Assembly (NCBI GenBank): GCA_949299755.1 | Contig: CASGBA010000003.1 | Location: forward strand, 124,001-188,000 | Length of the DNA stretch: 64,000 nucleotides | Source: an uncultured Treponema sp. | GTDB lineage: Bacteria; Spirochaetota; Spirochaetia; Treponematales; Treponemataceae | Direction of reading: 5' to 3' | In this document: piece by piece, positions 9,013 through 16,240 of the stretch | Numbering within the stretch: the first letter of the stretch is position 1 | Layout of the letters: the number at the start of each line of letters is the position of its first letter | The notes under the pieces: model-generated | The model's database searches: none | Told to the model about the DNA's origin: nothing | The model's input: only the letters and a program-made list of their open reading frames with translations | Position numbers and translations under genes: made by a program

Positions 9013-9861
9013 ATGATTGTGAGTTTGAGAACAATACTGAGGATTGCGGAGTCGATCGGTTCCGCTGTAGGAGCTTTTAATGCGACATCTTTTGACGGTG
9101 TACGTGCTATCCTGGATGCGGCTGAAGAAATCAACAAGCCTGCTGTCCTTCAGTTTGCACCGGCCGCCCATGAAGTTTATATTCCATTCAAAAAAATAGG
9201 CCCCGTGATGATGTTTTTGGCGGAAAGGGCCAGTGTGCCTGTCTGTGTCCATCTTGATCACGGCTCGTCCTTGTCGGAAGTGAAGACAGCCCTTGATATG
9301 GGTTTTACCGGTGTCATGTATGACGGTTCGGGTCTTCCCTATGAGCGGAATGTGGCTGATACAATGGCCGCCGTTGAGGTCGCAGGAAAATACGGTGCGT
9401 CAGTTGAGGCAGAAATCGGATGCATGGGAAGGGAAGAAAGCGAATCTGCAAATGGCGGAGGAACCTGCGAGTCCAGGTATACAGACCCTGATACGGCCGC
9501 CAGGTTTGTGAAAGAAACCGGGATAGATGCCCTTGCCTGTTCTTTCGGTACCGTTCACGGCATTTATTTGTCAGAGCCGGTTCTGGACATTCCCCGGATA
9601 AAGGAAATCCGCGAGAAAACCGGCGTGCCGGTTGTTATGCATGGAGGATCCGGAATAAGCGACGAAGATTTCCGTAAATGCATAAAAAACGGTGTCCGGA
9701 AAATAAATTTTTATACTTACGCTGCAAAATATGCAGGTGATGCGGTATGTAGCTATATAGGCGAAAAGTCAGGAAATATATTCGGCCATGATTTGTTTGT
9801 TACCATGTATGAATCCATGAAAAAAACTTTTATTGACACAATGAAGGTTTTTTCATCTTAA
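9013..9861 (+). CDS. Class II (zinc) ketose-bisphosphate aldolase, GatY/FbaA-like
   Basis: A 282-residue class II aldolase from ATG 9013 with GGAGG six bases upstream; an in-frame ORF extending back to 8962 is not the real start. Zinc and catalytic motifs are intact: HLDHGSS (Asp/His), VEAEIG, FGTVHGIY and HGGSGIS, then the phosphate-binding KINFYT. It should cleave a ketose 1-phosphate or 1,6-bisphosphate to dihydroxyacetone phosphate and an aldehyde. Context with a PfkB kinase and a lyxose-isomerase-like protein suggests an isomerise-phosphorylate-cleave route. A tagatose/fructose-type substrate is the default guess. Confidence 0.9.
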   Translation: MIVSLRTILRIAESIGSAVGAFNATSFDGVRAILDAAEEINKPAVLQFAPAAHEVYIPFKKIGPVMMFLAERASVPVCVHLDHGSSLSEVKTALDMGFTGVMYDGSGLPYERNVADTMAAVEVAGKYGASVEAEIGCMGREESESANGGGTCESRYTDPDTAARFVKETGIDALACSFGTVHGIYLSEPVLDIPRIKEIREKTGVPVVMHGGSGISDEDFRKCIKNGVRKINFYTYAAKYAGDAVCSYIGEKSGNIFGHDLFVTMYESMKKTFIDTMKVFSS

Positions 9862-9868
9862 ATGCTAT

Positions 9869-9888
9869 AAAATGACAATTGTCATTTT
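9869..9888. promoter_or_regulatory. 20-bp perfect palindrome, operator candidate
   Basis: AAAATGACAATTGTCATTTT reads the same on both strands. It starts eight bases after the aldolase stop and overlaps the conserved promoter block that follows. There is no GC-rich stem, so it is unlikely to be a terminator. It has the size and symmetry of a dimeric regulator site. Confidence 0.5.
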
Positions 9889-9937
9889 TATATTGTTACA
9901 AATATCAATTGTGGATTTAAAATATGGGGGGTAAGCT
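9873..9937 (+). promoter_or_regulatory. Promoter/operator block of the transporter genes, copy 2
   Basis: Ungapped counterpart of 7744-7808 (see that entry): the same offsets of TGACA, TCATT, TTACA and TCAATTG, then TTGTGG at 9909-9914 and TAAGCT at 9932-9937 with a 17-bp spacer. It lies upstream of the rbsB remnant at 10008, whose ribosome site is CGGAGG at 9996-10001. Confidence 0.55.
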
Positions 9938-10007
9938 TAATTAATATACAGGGTCAGGGGTAACAGGTTTTCTATGTTTACCTGACAATATTTTTTCGGA
10001 GGTTTTT

Positions 10008-10400
10008 ATGAAAAAATTTATGTGCATTGTGGCAGCTTTGTTTATGGTTGCCTCTGTTTTTGCTGGAGGTAGTAAAGAAAATACTTCCGGTAAAAAGACA
10101 GGGTATAAGTTCGGTTATACCTGCATGGATGGGACAAATCCGTTTTTTGTTACTATCCAGGCAAAAATGAAAGAACTTATCGAAGACCGTGGCGATACTT
10201 TGATAATTACGGATCCGGGAAACGATGTTACAAAGCAAATCTCCCAGGTTGAAGATATGCTCTCGCAGAATCTTGACGGATTGTTTATGAATCCTGTTGA
10301 CGCTGCCGGTATTCTTCCTGCTCTTGACGCCACTAAAGCTGAAGGTGTTCCGATTGTTGGGTTTGATACCGAAGTCGCTGATATGTCTTACCTTGTGTAA
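10008..10400 (+). pseudogene. RbsB-like periplasmic sugar-binding protein, truncated
   Basis: The first 130 codons of a type I periplasmic sugar-binding protein (Peripla_BP_4). A signal peptide (MKKFMCIVAALFMVASVFA) is followed by the first lobe: FGYTCMDGTNPFF, TDPGNDVTKQISQVEDML, LFMNPVDAAGILPALD and [18 protein letters not shown]. Then a TAA stops the frame where the family continues for about 180 more residues. Immediately downstream the sequence becomes the end of an RbsA-type ATPase. This looks like the left side of an internal deletion. The product would lack the second lobe and could not bind sugar normally. Confidence 0.8.
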
Positions 10401-10837
10401 AATATAATTCCACAATAGAGGTGCTGGAATTATTTATAAATAAATTCCGTGTTGATTCAAAGAAAGAGAAAGAGATAACCCAGAAATACATTGATATGAT
10501 GTCTACAAAAACTCCTCATCAAAATCAAGTTATCGGTGCTCTTTCAGGAGGAAACCAACAGAAGGTACTTTTTGGACGATGGCTTGCAACTGATCCCCGT
10601 ATACTGATTCTTGATGAACCTACAAGGGGAATTGATGTAAAGGCAAAATCTGAAATATATGCGATAATGAATGAACTCGTGAAAACCGGTGTTTCCATTA
10701 TTATGATTTCCTCCGAGCTTCCTGAGATTATTAATATGAGTGACAGAGTGTATGTTATGGCAGACGGGGTTATTGCCGGTTGTCTTGATCATGCGGATGT
10801 GGATCAGGAAAAAATTATGCAGCTTGCTGCAATCTAA
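10391..10837 (+). pseudogene. RbsA-like sugar ABC ATPase, C-terminal fragment
   Basis: Only the end of the second ATPase domain of an RbsA/MglA-type protein remains: the ABC signature LSGGNQQKV, Walker [13 protein letters not shown], and the switch region [17 protein letters not shown]. The first ATPase domain and the second Walker A are absent. The frame is open from about 10382, and the first possible start is GTG 10421 with GAG just before it. Family alignment from memory puts the missing part at roughly 370 residues. Such a fragment cannot hydrolyse ATP alone. It overlaps the rbsB remnant, which marks the deletion joint near 10396-10405. Confidence 0.8.
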
Positions 10838-10866
10838 TGTGGAATTTGATACAAGGGGGTCGTAAA

Positions 10867-11862
10867 ATGAATATAAGTAAACTGTCGATTAAATTGGATT
10901 CATCAAACAGGGCCGCTGTTTTCCTGCGTGAGAATATGGGTATCATTATTGCTCTTGTCGTATTATGTGTTTTCCTTTCTTTTTTCCCTGGAACCAATCA
11001 GTCCTTTCCAACCCAACGGAATGTATTTAATGTTTTGCGCCAGATATCAACCAATATGTTGCTGGCTTGCGGTATGACAATGGTTATCATTCTTGGAGGC
11101 ATAGACCTGTCCGTGGATTCAATCATAGCCCTTACTGGAGTTTTGGCCGCAGGATGTGTTTCCAGATATAATCTGCCGATTCCTGTTGCTTTTGCCGTCG
11201 GTATTTTAATTGGCGTGGTTTTCGGTATTTTTAACGGTATGGTTGTTTCAAAAACAACTATACCTCCTTTCATTGTTACTCTTGCGACTATGAACATTGC
11301 CCGTGGCCTTTCAGGTGTATATACAGGCGGATCCCCGGTACGTGTTGTAAGTAAAGCATGGCAGTGGCTTGGGGCTGGTTATATAGGGCCTTTCCCGGTT
11401 CCAGTTATCATTATGATTATAGTTTTCATAATCTCACTGTTGATTTTAAATAACACAAAAACGGGTCGCCATATTTATGCTGTTGGTGGAAATACTATTG
11501 CTGCCCAATTTTCAGGAATTAAAGTCTCTAACGTCAAGTTTTTTGTTTATTTGTACTCTGGATTAATGGCAGGTATCGCAGGTGTAATCCTTGCTTCCCG
11601 TATGTATTCAGGTCAACCGACCGCCGGAGAAGGCGCTGAAATGGATGCAATCGCGGCTGTTGTTGTGGGTGGTACTTCAATGTCAGGCGGTTCCGGAAAA
11701 CTAGGCGGAACATTGATCGGTGCTTTGATTATCGGTGTTTTGAATAACGGTTTGAATTTGATGAATGTTAATTCTTTCTGGCAAACGGTTCTCAAAGGTG
11801 TCGTTATTCTTCTTGCAGTATTTCTTGATTATATCAGAAATATTAAAAAGCAGAGGGCATAA
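10867..11862 (+). CDS. RbsC-like sugar ABC transporter permease
   Basis: A 331-residue inner-membrane permease of the BPD_transp_2 family (ribose/galactose type), ATG 10867 with GGGGG about 8 bases upstream. Many hydrophobic segments are visible (GIIIALVVLCVFLSFF, MLLACGMTMVIILGGIDLSV, VIIMIIVFIISLLIL). The conserved GGIDLSVDSI and the cytoplasmic ATPase-coupling region NNTKTGRHIYAVGGN are intact. The gene looks undamaged, although its binding protein and ATPase partners next door are remnants. It could still work with an ATPase encoded elsewhere. Confidence 0.92.
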   Translation: MNISKLSIKLDSSNRAAVFLRENMGIIIALVVLCVFLSFFPGTNQSFPTQRNVFNVLRQISTNMLLACGMTMVIILGGIDLSVDSIIALTGVLAAGCVSRYNLPIPVAFAVGILIGVVFGIFNGMVVSKTTIPPFIVTLATMNIARGLSGVYTGGSPVRVVSKAWQWLGAGYIGPFPVPVIIMIIVFIISLLILNNTKTGRHIYAVGGNTIAAQFSGIKVSNVKFFVYLYSGLMAGIAGVILASRMYSGQPTAGEGAEMDAIAAVVVGGTSMSGGSGKLGGTLIGALIIGVLNNGLNLMNVNSFWQTVLKGVVILLAVFLDYIRNIKKQRA

Positions 11863-11873
11863 ATATGCTTATG

Positions 11874-11914
11874 GCTGGCCTGCATTCAGTTGTGTAACTG
11901 TTATTCAGGCCAGC
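11874..11914 (+). other. Hairpin between the permease and sensor genes
   Basis: GCTGGCCTG (11874-11882) pairs with CAGGCCAGC (11906-11914). Inside it CAGTT (11887-11891) pairs with AACTG (11896-11900), giving a two-part stem. No T tract follows, so it is more likely an mRNA processing or stability element, or a leaky attenuator, than a full terminator. Confidence 0.5.
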
Positions 11915-11926
11915 TTGTAAAATCCA

Positions 11927-12895
11927 ATGAAGAAAAATATAATTTTTATTATTTTCAGAATCTGTATTTCCATCCTTATTGTTTCCGTCATTCTTTCCCT
12001 TACCTTTATATTTTTTTCCGGATATCTTAAAAAACATACCCCCATAAAATTCGGCGCCACATATATGACAATGAATAATCCATATTTTCAGGTTCTTGAT
12101 GAAACCATGAAACGCCTTATTTATGACTATGGGGATGTCCTTATATCAAGGGATCCTGCCCAGAATCAGGAACGACAGAATATTCAGATTGTTGATATGA
12201 TAGAAGAAGGAATATCGGTTCTTTTTTTGAATCCTGTGGACCGAACTAAAATACTTCCGGCAATAAACGCCTGTAAGAAGGCTGGAGTTGCGATTTTTAT
12301 AGTTGATACTGATGCTGAAGATATTTCAAACGTGATTTCCGTTATCCAGTCCGATAATTATATGGCTGGTGTGCAATGTGCGGAAGATATGGTAACCAGA
12401 ATACCGACCGGAGGTAATATAGTTGTTTTGTATGATACTAGAATTTCTTCCACTAGGTTGCGTTATGACGGTTTTATCCGTACTGTAGAAAAATATAACG
12501 GCTTTAACATTGTGAAAATAATTACTGATGTATCTGAAATAGAAGTGGCTACCGAGAAGGTTAGAAGTTTTTTAAGGGAGAAAATTGATTTTAATGTTAT
12601 TTTTGCAAGTAATGATCCTACCGCTCTTGGAAGCCTTGCAGCGTTACAGCAAAGTGGTACCGATGATAAAATATTAATTTATGGTGTTGATGGTTCTCCC
12701 GATGTCAAATCAATGATTTCCAAGGGGTTTATTACTGGAACTGCCGCCCAGTATCCCATCATAATGGGAAAAATGTCTGTGGAAATGGCCTACAGGTATT
12801 TAGAAGGCAAAGATGTTCCCAAGCAAATTTTAGTTGATACGGATATGATAACCCAGGAAAATATAGGTTTATATAATTTGGATGGATGGCAGTAA
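11927..12895 (+). CDS. Membrane-anchored RbsB-like sugar-binding protein, probable sensor
   Basis: A 322-residue Peripla_BP_4 protein. Instead of a cleavable signal it has one long N-terminal hydrophobic segment (about residues 4-32) with no signal-peptidase or lipobox site, so it should stay tethered outside the inner membrane. Both lobes are complete: FGATYMTMNNPYFQ, LNPVDRTKILPAI, VIQSDNYMAGVQCAEDM, ASNDPTALGSLAAL and YGVDGSPDVKSMI. It overlaps the start of a histidine kinase gene by 14 bases. Proteins of this kind act as ligand receptors for adjacent kinases in several Firmicutes and spirochaetes, so I infer sensing rather than uptake. Confidence 0.8.
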   Translation: MKKNIIFIIFRICISILIVSVILSLTFIFFSGYLKKHTPIKFGATYMTMNNPYFQVLDETMKRLIYDYGDVLISRDPAQNQERQNIQIVDMIEEGISVLFLNPVDRTKILPAINACKKAGVAIFIVDTDAEDISNVISVIQSDNYMAGVQCAEDMVTRIPTGGNIVVLYDTRISSTRLRYDGFIRTVEKYNGFNIVKIITDVSEIEVATEKVRSFLREKIDFNVIFASNDPTALGSLAALQQSGTDDKILIYGVDGSPDVKSMISKGFITGTAAQYPIIMGKMSVEMAYRYLEGKDVPKQILVDTDMITQENIGLYNLDGWQ

Positions 12896-13232
12896 ATATG
12901 ACGGATATCGAACATATAAAAAAACAAATGAACGGTATATAAGTTTTATTTTCAGCATTCTCTTTGGATTGTGTTTCCTGTCATCTGTTTCCATTGCATT
13001 ATTTATTTGTATTACAACATCATATATTTGTGATGAATACAGTTCACAGTCTTTTATTTCTTCTGTTTCAGTAATACCAGGAAATGCCAGGTATTTATTT
13101 GTAAGTATTGTTATCCTGATGTTTTTATTGGCAGTATCATATTGTGTCCGGGAGATTTATCGAAAAAAAATATTGTCTGGATTACTTTTATTGTTGATAT
13201 TATTTTATCTTTCTGGATATTGGGTATTTTGA
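12882..13232 (+). CDS. Sensor histidine kinase, N-terminal membrane part (frame broken)
   Basis: A 116-residue frame with two clear membrane segments (about residues 17-46 and 65-88). It is separated from the kinase part by a frame change. At 13163-13170 eight A residues allow a -1 shift (A AAA AAA in phase). Reading on in the -1 frame gives REIYRKKN-IVWITFIVDIIL, a third membrane segment, and continues into the kinase. Without the shift the frame ends at 13232 in LYLSGYWVF-like hydrophobic sequence. It starts at ATG 12882, 14 bases inside the upstream gene. An ATG at 12898 in another frame (MTDIEHIKK, leading into an A7 tract) could be the real start if that tract is also one base short. Confidence 0.6.
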   Translation: MDGSKYDGYRTYKKTNERYISFIFSILFGLCFLSSVSIALFICITTSYICDEYSSQSFISSVSVIPGNARYLFVSIVILMFLLAVSYCVREIYRKKILSGLLLLLILFYLSGYWVF

Positions 13233-14239
13233 GTTTTAATTATAACGGATTAATTTTATGGGTCTTGGCTAATATTTTGTTTTATTGTTTGAATAAACGT
13301 AAAAAACTTATGTCGATTATTATTATTTGTGTTGGAATGCTGATTTATTTGTGTTCCGATTTCGGTTTATTGTCTATGATTCTGGATTTATATGATATAC
13401 ATGATTATATAAATTTTTATGACAATAAGGTGAATCGAATGTATCTTTTAGGATTATATGATTTTTGTCAGATTGGAACGATAGTCTGTTTCATAGTTTT
13501 TTGTACTACTACACTTGTATCGAAACAGGATTTGTTGCATAAAATAAATGATTTGTATGTTCAACTTACAGAAGCTCATGCAAGACTTAAAACAGCAAAT
13601 CATGAAATAGAAAAATATATGTTTGAACAGGCAAAAACAATAGAAATCCAGGAACGAAACAGGCTGGCGAGGGAAATACATGACACCGTTGGGCATACCC
13701 TTGCAGGAATTGTTGCCGGTTTGGACGCCTGTAATACACTTAAGCAGACTAATCCTGATAAATTCAATCAACAACTGAATATTGTTTCCGGCATGGCCAG
13801 GGAAGGAATACAGGAAATACGGAGATCAGTGAATCACTTGCGCCCTGACGCTCTTGAACGCTTGTCATTGGAGTCTGCGATCAGACAGCTTGTTCATAAT
13901 ACAGAATCTGTTACAGGCATGCATGTACATTTTTCTTCTTCGGTGCGTAATTTCGATTTTGATGAAGACGAGGAGCTTGCCATTTACCGTATAATTCAGG
14001 AAAGCATCACAAATGCAATAAAACATAGTCATGCGGATACAATTGAGTTAAAAATCAAAAAAGACAGAAGTTCCATATGTATTTTTATTCATGATAACGG
14101 GGTAGGGTGTTCTGATATCCGTATGGGTTTTGGATTGTCACATATGCAGAGCAGAATAGAAATGTTGCATGGCGAATTAAAATTCTGGAGTGAAAACTGT
14201 TTTTCAATAGAAGCGATAATTCCGATAAGAACTAATTAG
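13142..14239 (+). CDS. NarL-type sensor histidine kinase (HisKA_3 + HATPase), 3' part
   Basis: This frame carries further membrane segments (about residues 11-32, 37-50, 55-75 and 100-125 of the ORF), a short coiled coil and the catalytic core. The phosphoacceptor His is at 13679-13681 within ERNRLAREIHDTVGH, the HisKA_3 dimerisation signature. The ATP-binding part shows HDNGVGCSDI and MGFGLSHMQSRIEML. The nominal start (TTG 13142) has no ribosome site and lies inside the upstream frame, so I take 12882-14239 as one gene interrupted at the A8 tract. It is followed 11 bases later by its likely partner regulator. Confidence 0.85.
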   Translation: MCPGDLSKKNIVWITFIVDIILSFWILGILSFNYNGLILWVLANILFYCLNKRKKLMSIIIICVGMLIYLCSDFGLLSMILDLYDIHDYINFYDNKVNRMYLLGLYDFCQIGTIVCFIVFCTTTLVSKQDLLHKINDLYVQLTEAHARLKTANHEIEKYMFEQAKTIEIQERNRLAREIHDTVGHTLAGIVAGLDACNTLKQTNPDKFNQQLNIVSGMAREGIQEIRRSVNHLRPDALERLSLESAIRQLVHNTESVTGMHVHFSSSVRNFDFDEDEELAIYRIIQESITNAIKHSHADTIELKIKKDRSSICIFIHDNGVGCSDIRMGFGLSHMQSRIEMLHGELKFWSENCFSIEAIIPIRTN

Positions 14240-14250
14240 GAGTATAAAAA

Positions 14251-14934
14251 GTGATAAAAATTTTAATTGCAGATGACCAGGAATTGATGAGACAAAGTCT
14301 TCAGATTGTTCTTTCCAGTCATGATGATATTGAAGTTGTGGATATTGTAAAAGACGGAGAGTCAGTTATAAGGTCTATCCCGCATTCAAAGCCTGATATA
14401 ATTCTTATGGATATCCGTATGCCGAAGATGGACGGTGTTCAGTGTACTAGAATTGTAAAAGAAAAATATCCTGAGATCAAAATCATTATTCTTACAATGT
14501 TCGATGATGATGAATATGTTTATGACGCTTTAAAGTATGGTGCCAGCGGATATTTGCTTAAAGGTATTTCCATGGAAGGATTAAAGGAAGCGATAACAAC
14601 TGTGTACTCCGGTTCTGCAATGATAAATCCTGATATTACAAAAAAAATGCTTTCGTTTTTCTCGCAAATGGCGAAGCAACGGGATATAATTTCTGTACCG
14701 GTTGATCAAATCAGGCAGCTTAATTCCGCTGAACGTAAGGTTATAAACGCTTTGTCATACGGTTATTCTAACAAAGAAATCGCTGATATTGTCAATTTGT
14801 CAATGGGAACGGTCAGGAATTATATTTCATCCATACTCGAAAAGCTTGGTTTGAGGGACAGGACACAGATTGCAATATGGGCAATACAATCAAAAAATAA
14901 TTTTTTTGAAGAAGAAGATGGCGATGATACGTAG
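14251..14934 (+). CDS. NarL/LuxR-family response regulator
   Basis: A 227-residue regulator starting with GTG 14251 (AGGAG upstream). The receiver domain has the acidic pair D8-D9, phosphoacceptor D54 in LMDIRMPKMDG, and the conserved Thr/Lys region (ILTMFDDDEYV, SGYLLKGIS). The C-terminal LuxR-type helix-turn-helix (LNSAERKVINALSYGYSNKEIADIVNLSMGTVRNYISSILEKLG) follows a linker. It should be phosphorylated by the adjacent kinase and bind DNA as a dimer. The two matched promoter blocks at 7744 and 9873 are plausible targets. Confidence 0.93.
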   Translation: MIKILIADDQELMRQSLQIVLSSHDDIEVVDIVKDGESVIRSIPHSKPDIILMDIRMPKMDGVQCTRIVKEKYPEIKIIILTMFDDDEYVYDALKYGASGYLLKGISMEGLKEAITTVYSGSAMINPDITKKMLSFFSQMAKQRDIISVPVDQIRQLNSAERKVINALSYGYSNKEIADIVNLSMGTVRNYISSILEKLGLRDRTQIAIWAIQSKNNFFEEEDGDDT

Positions 14935-14961
14935 AATAACTTTTTATTTTTTTATTGTTTT

Positions 14962-16221
14962 ATGTTTTTTTTCTTTTCCGCCTGCTCAGATCATGATAAT
15001 GCGGCAGAGTTGCACTTCGGTGTCTTTGCAGGCAGTAATTGGGACGTAGCTGTTAAGGATAGCGCAATATTATTTGACCGTGCAATAAAAAAATTTGAAT
15101 ATGAAAATCCAGGATCAAAAGCAATATATAATAGTGGGATACGAAAGGATCAATACTCAGAATGGTTTAGTCAACAGATACTCAAAGGGACGGTTCCCGA
15201 TATATTTGTGATACTCGAGGCTGATTTCAGCAAGCTCGTGTCTCTTAATATTCTTGAACTATTGGATGTTTATATTTCCGCGGATGTTTCTTTTGATGCG
15301 GATCGATACTATAATCTTTGCTTGAATGGCGGAAGAAGCGGGGGAAAACAATATGCCCTTCCTTTTGAGACAGTTCCGGATGTCATGTGTGTAAATAAAA
15401 CACTGTTAAAAAAAGAAAATATTTCCGTTCCTCTTGATAATTATTCCTGGAATGATTTGTATGATATGTGTAAGCAGATTACGAAGGATAATGACGGAGA
15501 TGGAACACTGGATCAATTCGGTATTTGCGGGTTCGGATGGCTTGAAGCAGTTTATTCTGACAAGATCTCTCTCTTTTCAGTTGATGAAAAAAAATGTTTC
15601 TTTAATACGCCGGAAGTTGCCAATGCAGTTAAATTTATTCAATCACTCGAAAGCTTAAATCAAGGTTATAAAGTTACTCAGGAAGATTTTGACAGCGGAA
15701 ATGTGGCTTTTATGCCTATAAGTATTGCGGAATACCGTACTTATAAATCATATCCGTACCAGATAAAAAAATACTCAGAATTCCAGTGGGATGCGGTGGA
15801 TATGCCTAAAACGTCGAGCGGTCGGAACAGTTCTGTTGTTAACAATCTTATTATTGGTATGAGCCGGCATAGCAGGAATAAGCAGTTGGCATGGAAATTT
15901 CTAAAGACTTTGACATATGATTCTGAAATACAACAACGCCTGTTTGTAGATTCAGCTGGTATATCTCCACTCAAGGATATTACTGAATCTAACACAACCC
16001 GTATGATACTTGAAAATGTCATTGATGACAACAGCCGGCTAATAGATAATAAGCAAATAGGACGTGCAATAGAAAATGGATATACTGCCTATAAATTCCC
16101 TCTTTATGCTGATGCAATACAGATTGCTGATAGTGAAATCAGCAAGATATATATTGATAACAGGAATATCGAAGATACTCTCAGGGTTGTCCAACAGCGT
16201 GTCATGAATTACATTAAATAA
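14962..16221 (+). CDS. Family 1 extracellular solute-binding lipoprotein (start region frameshifted)
   Basis: A protein of about 419 residues of the SBP_bac_1 (maltose-type) family: PGSKAIYNSGIRKDQYSEWF, ILKGTVPDIFVI, YALPFETVPDVMCVNK, and the C-terminal TSSGRNSSVVNNLIIGMS and AWKFLKTL. As sequenced, the only in-frame ATG (14962) gives MFFFFSAC, a lipobox Cys with no charged start. An ATG at 14924 in the next frame encodes MIRRITFYFFIVLCFF and reaches the same T8 run (14965-14972). A -1 shift there joins it to FFSAC, making a complete lipoprotein signal. No MalF/MalG-type permeases are nearby, so it may serve sensing or use a distant importer. Confidence 0.75.
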   Translation: MFFFFSACSDHDNAAELHFGVFAGSNWDVAVKDSAILFDRAIKKFEYENPGSKAIYNSGIRKDQYSEWFSQQILKGTVPDIFVILEADFSKLVSLNILELLDVYISADVSFDADRYYNLCLNGGRSGGKQYALPFETVPDVMCVNKTLLKKENISVPLDNYSWNDLYDMCKQITKDNDGDGTLDQFGICGFGWLEAVYSDKISLFSVDEKKCFFNTPEVANAVKFIQSLESLNQGYKVTQEDFDSGNVAFMPISIAEYRTYKSYPYQIKKYSEFQWDAVDMPKTSSGRNSSVVNNLIIGMSRHSRNKQLAWKFLKTLTYDSEIQQRLFVDSAGISPLKDITESNTTRMILENVIDDNSRLIDNKQIGRAIENGYTAYKFPLYADAIQIADSEISKIYIDNRNIEDTLRVVQQRVMNYIK

Positions 16222-16240
16222 ATTTTTGAAGGAGCTCCAC

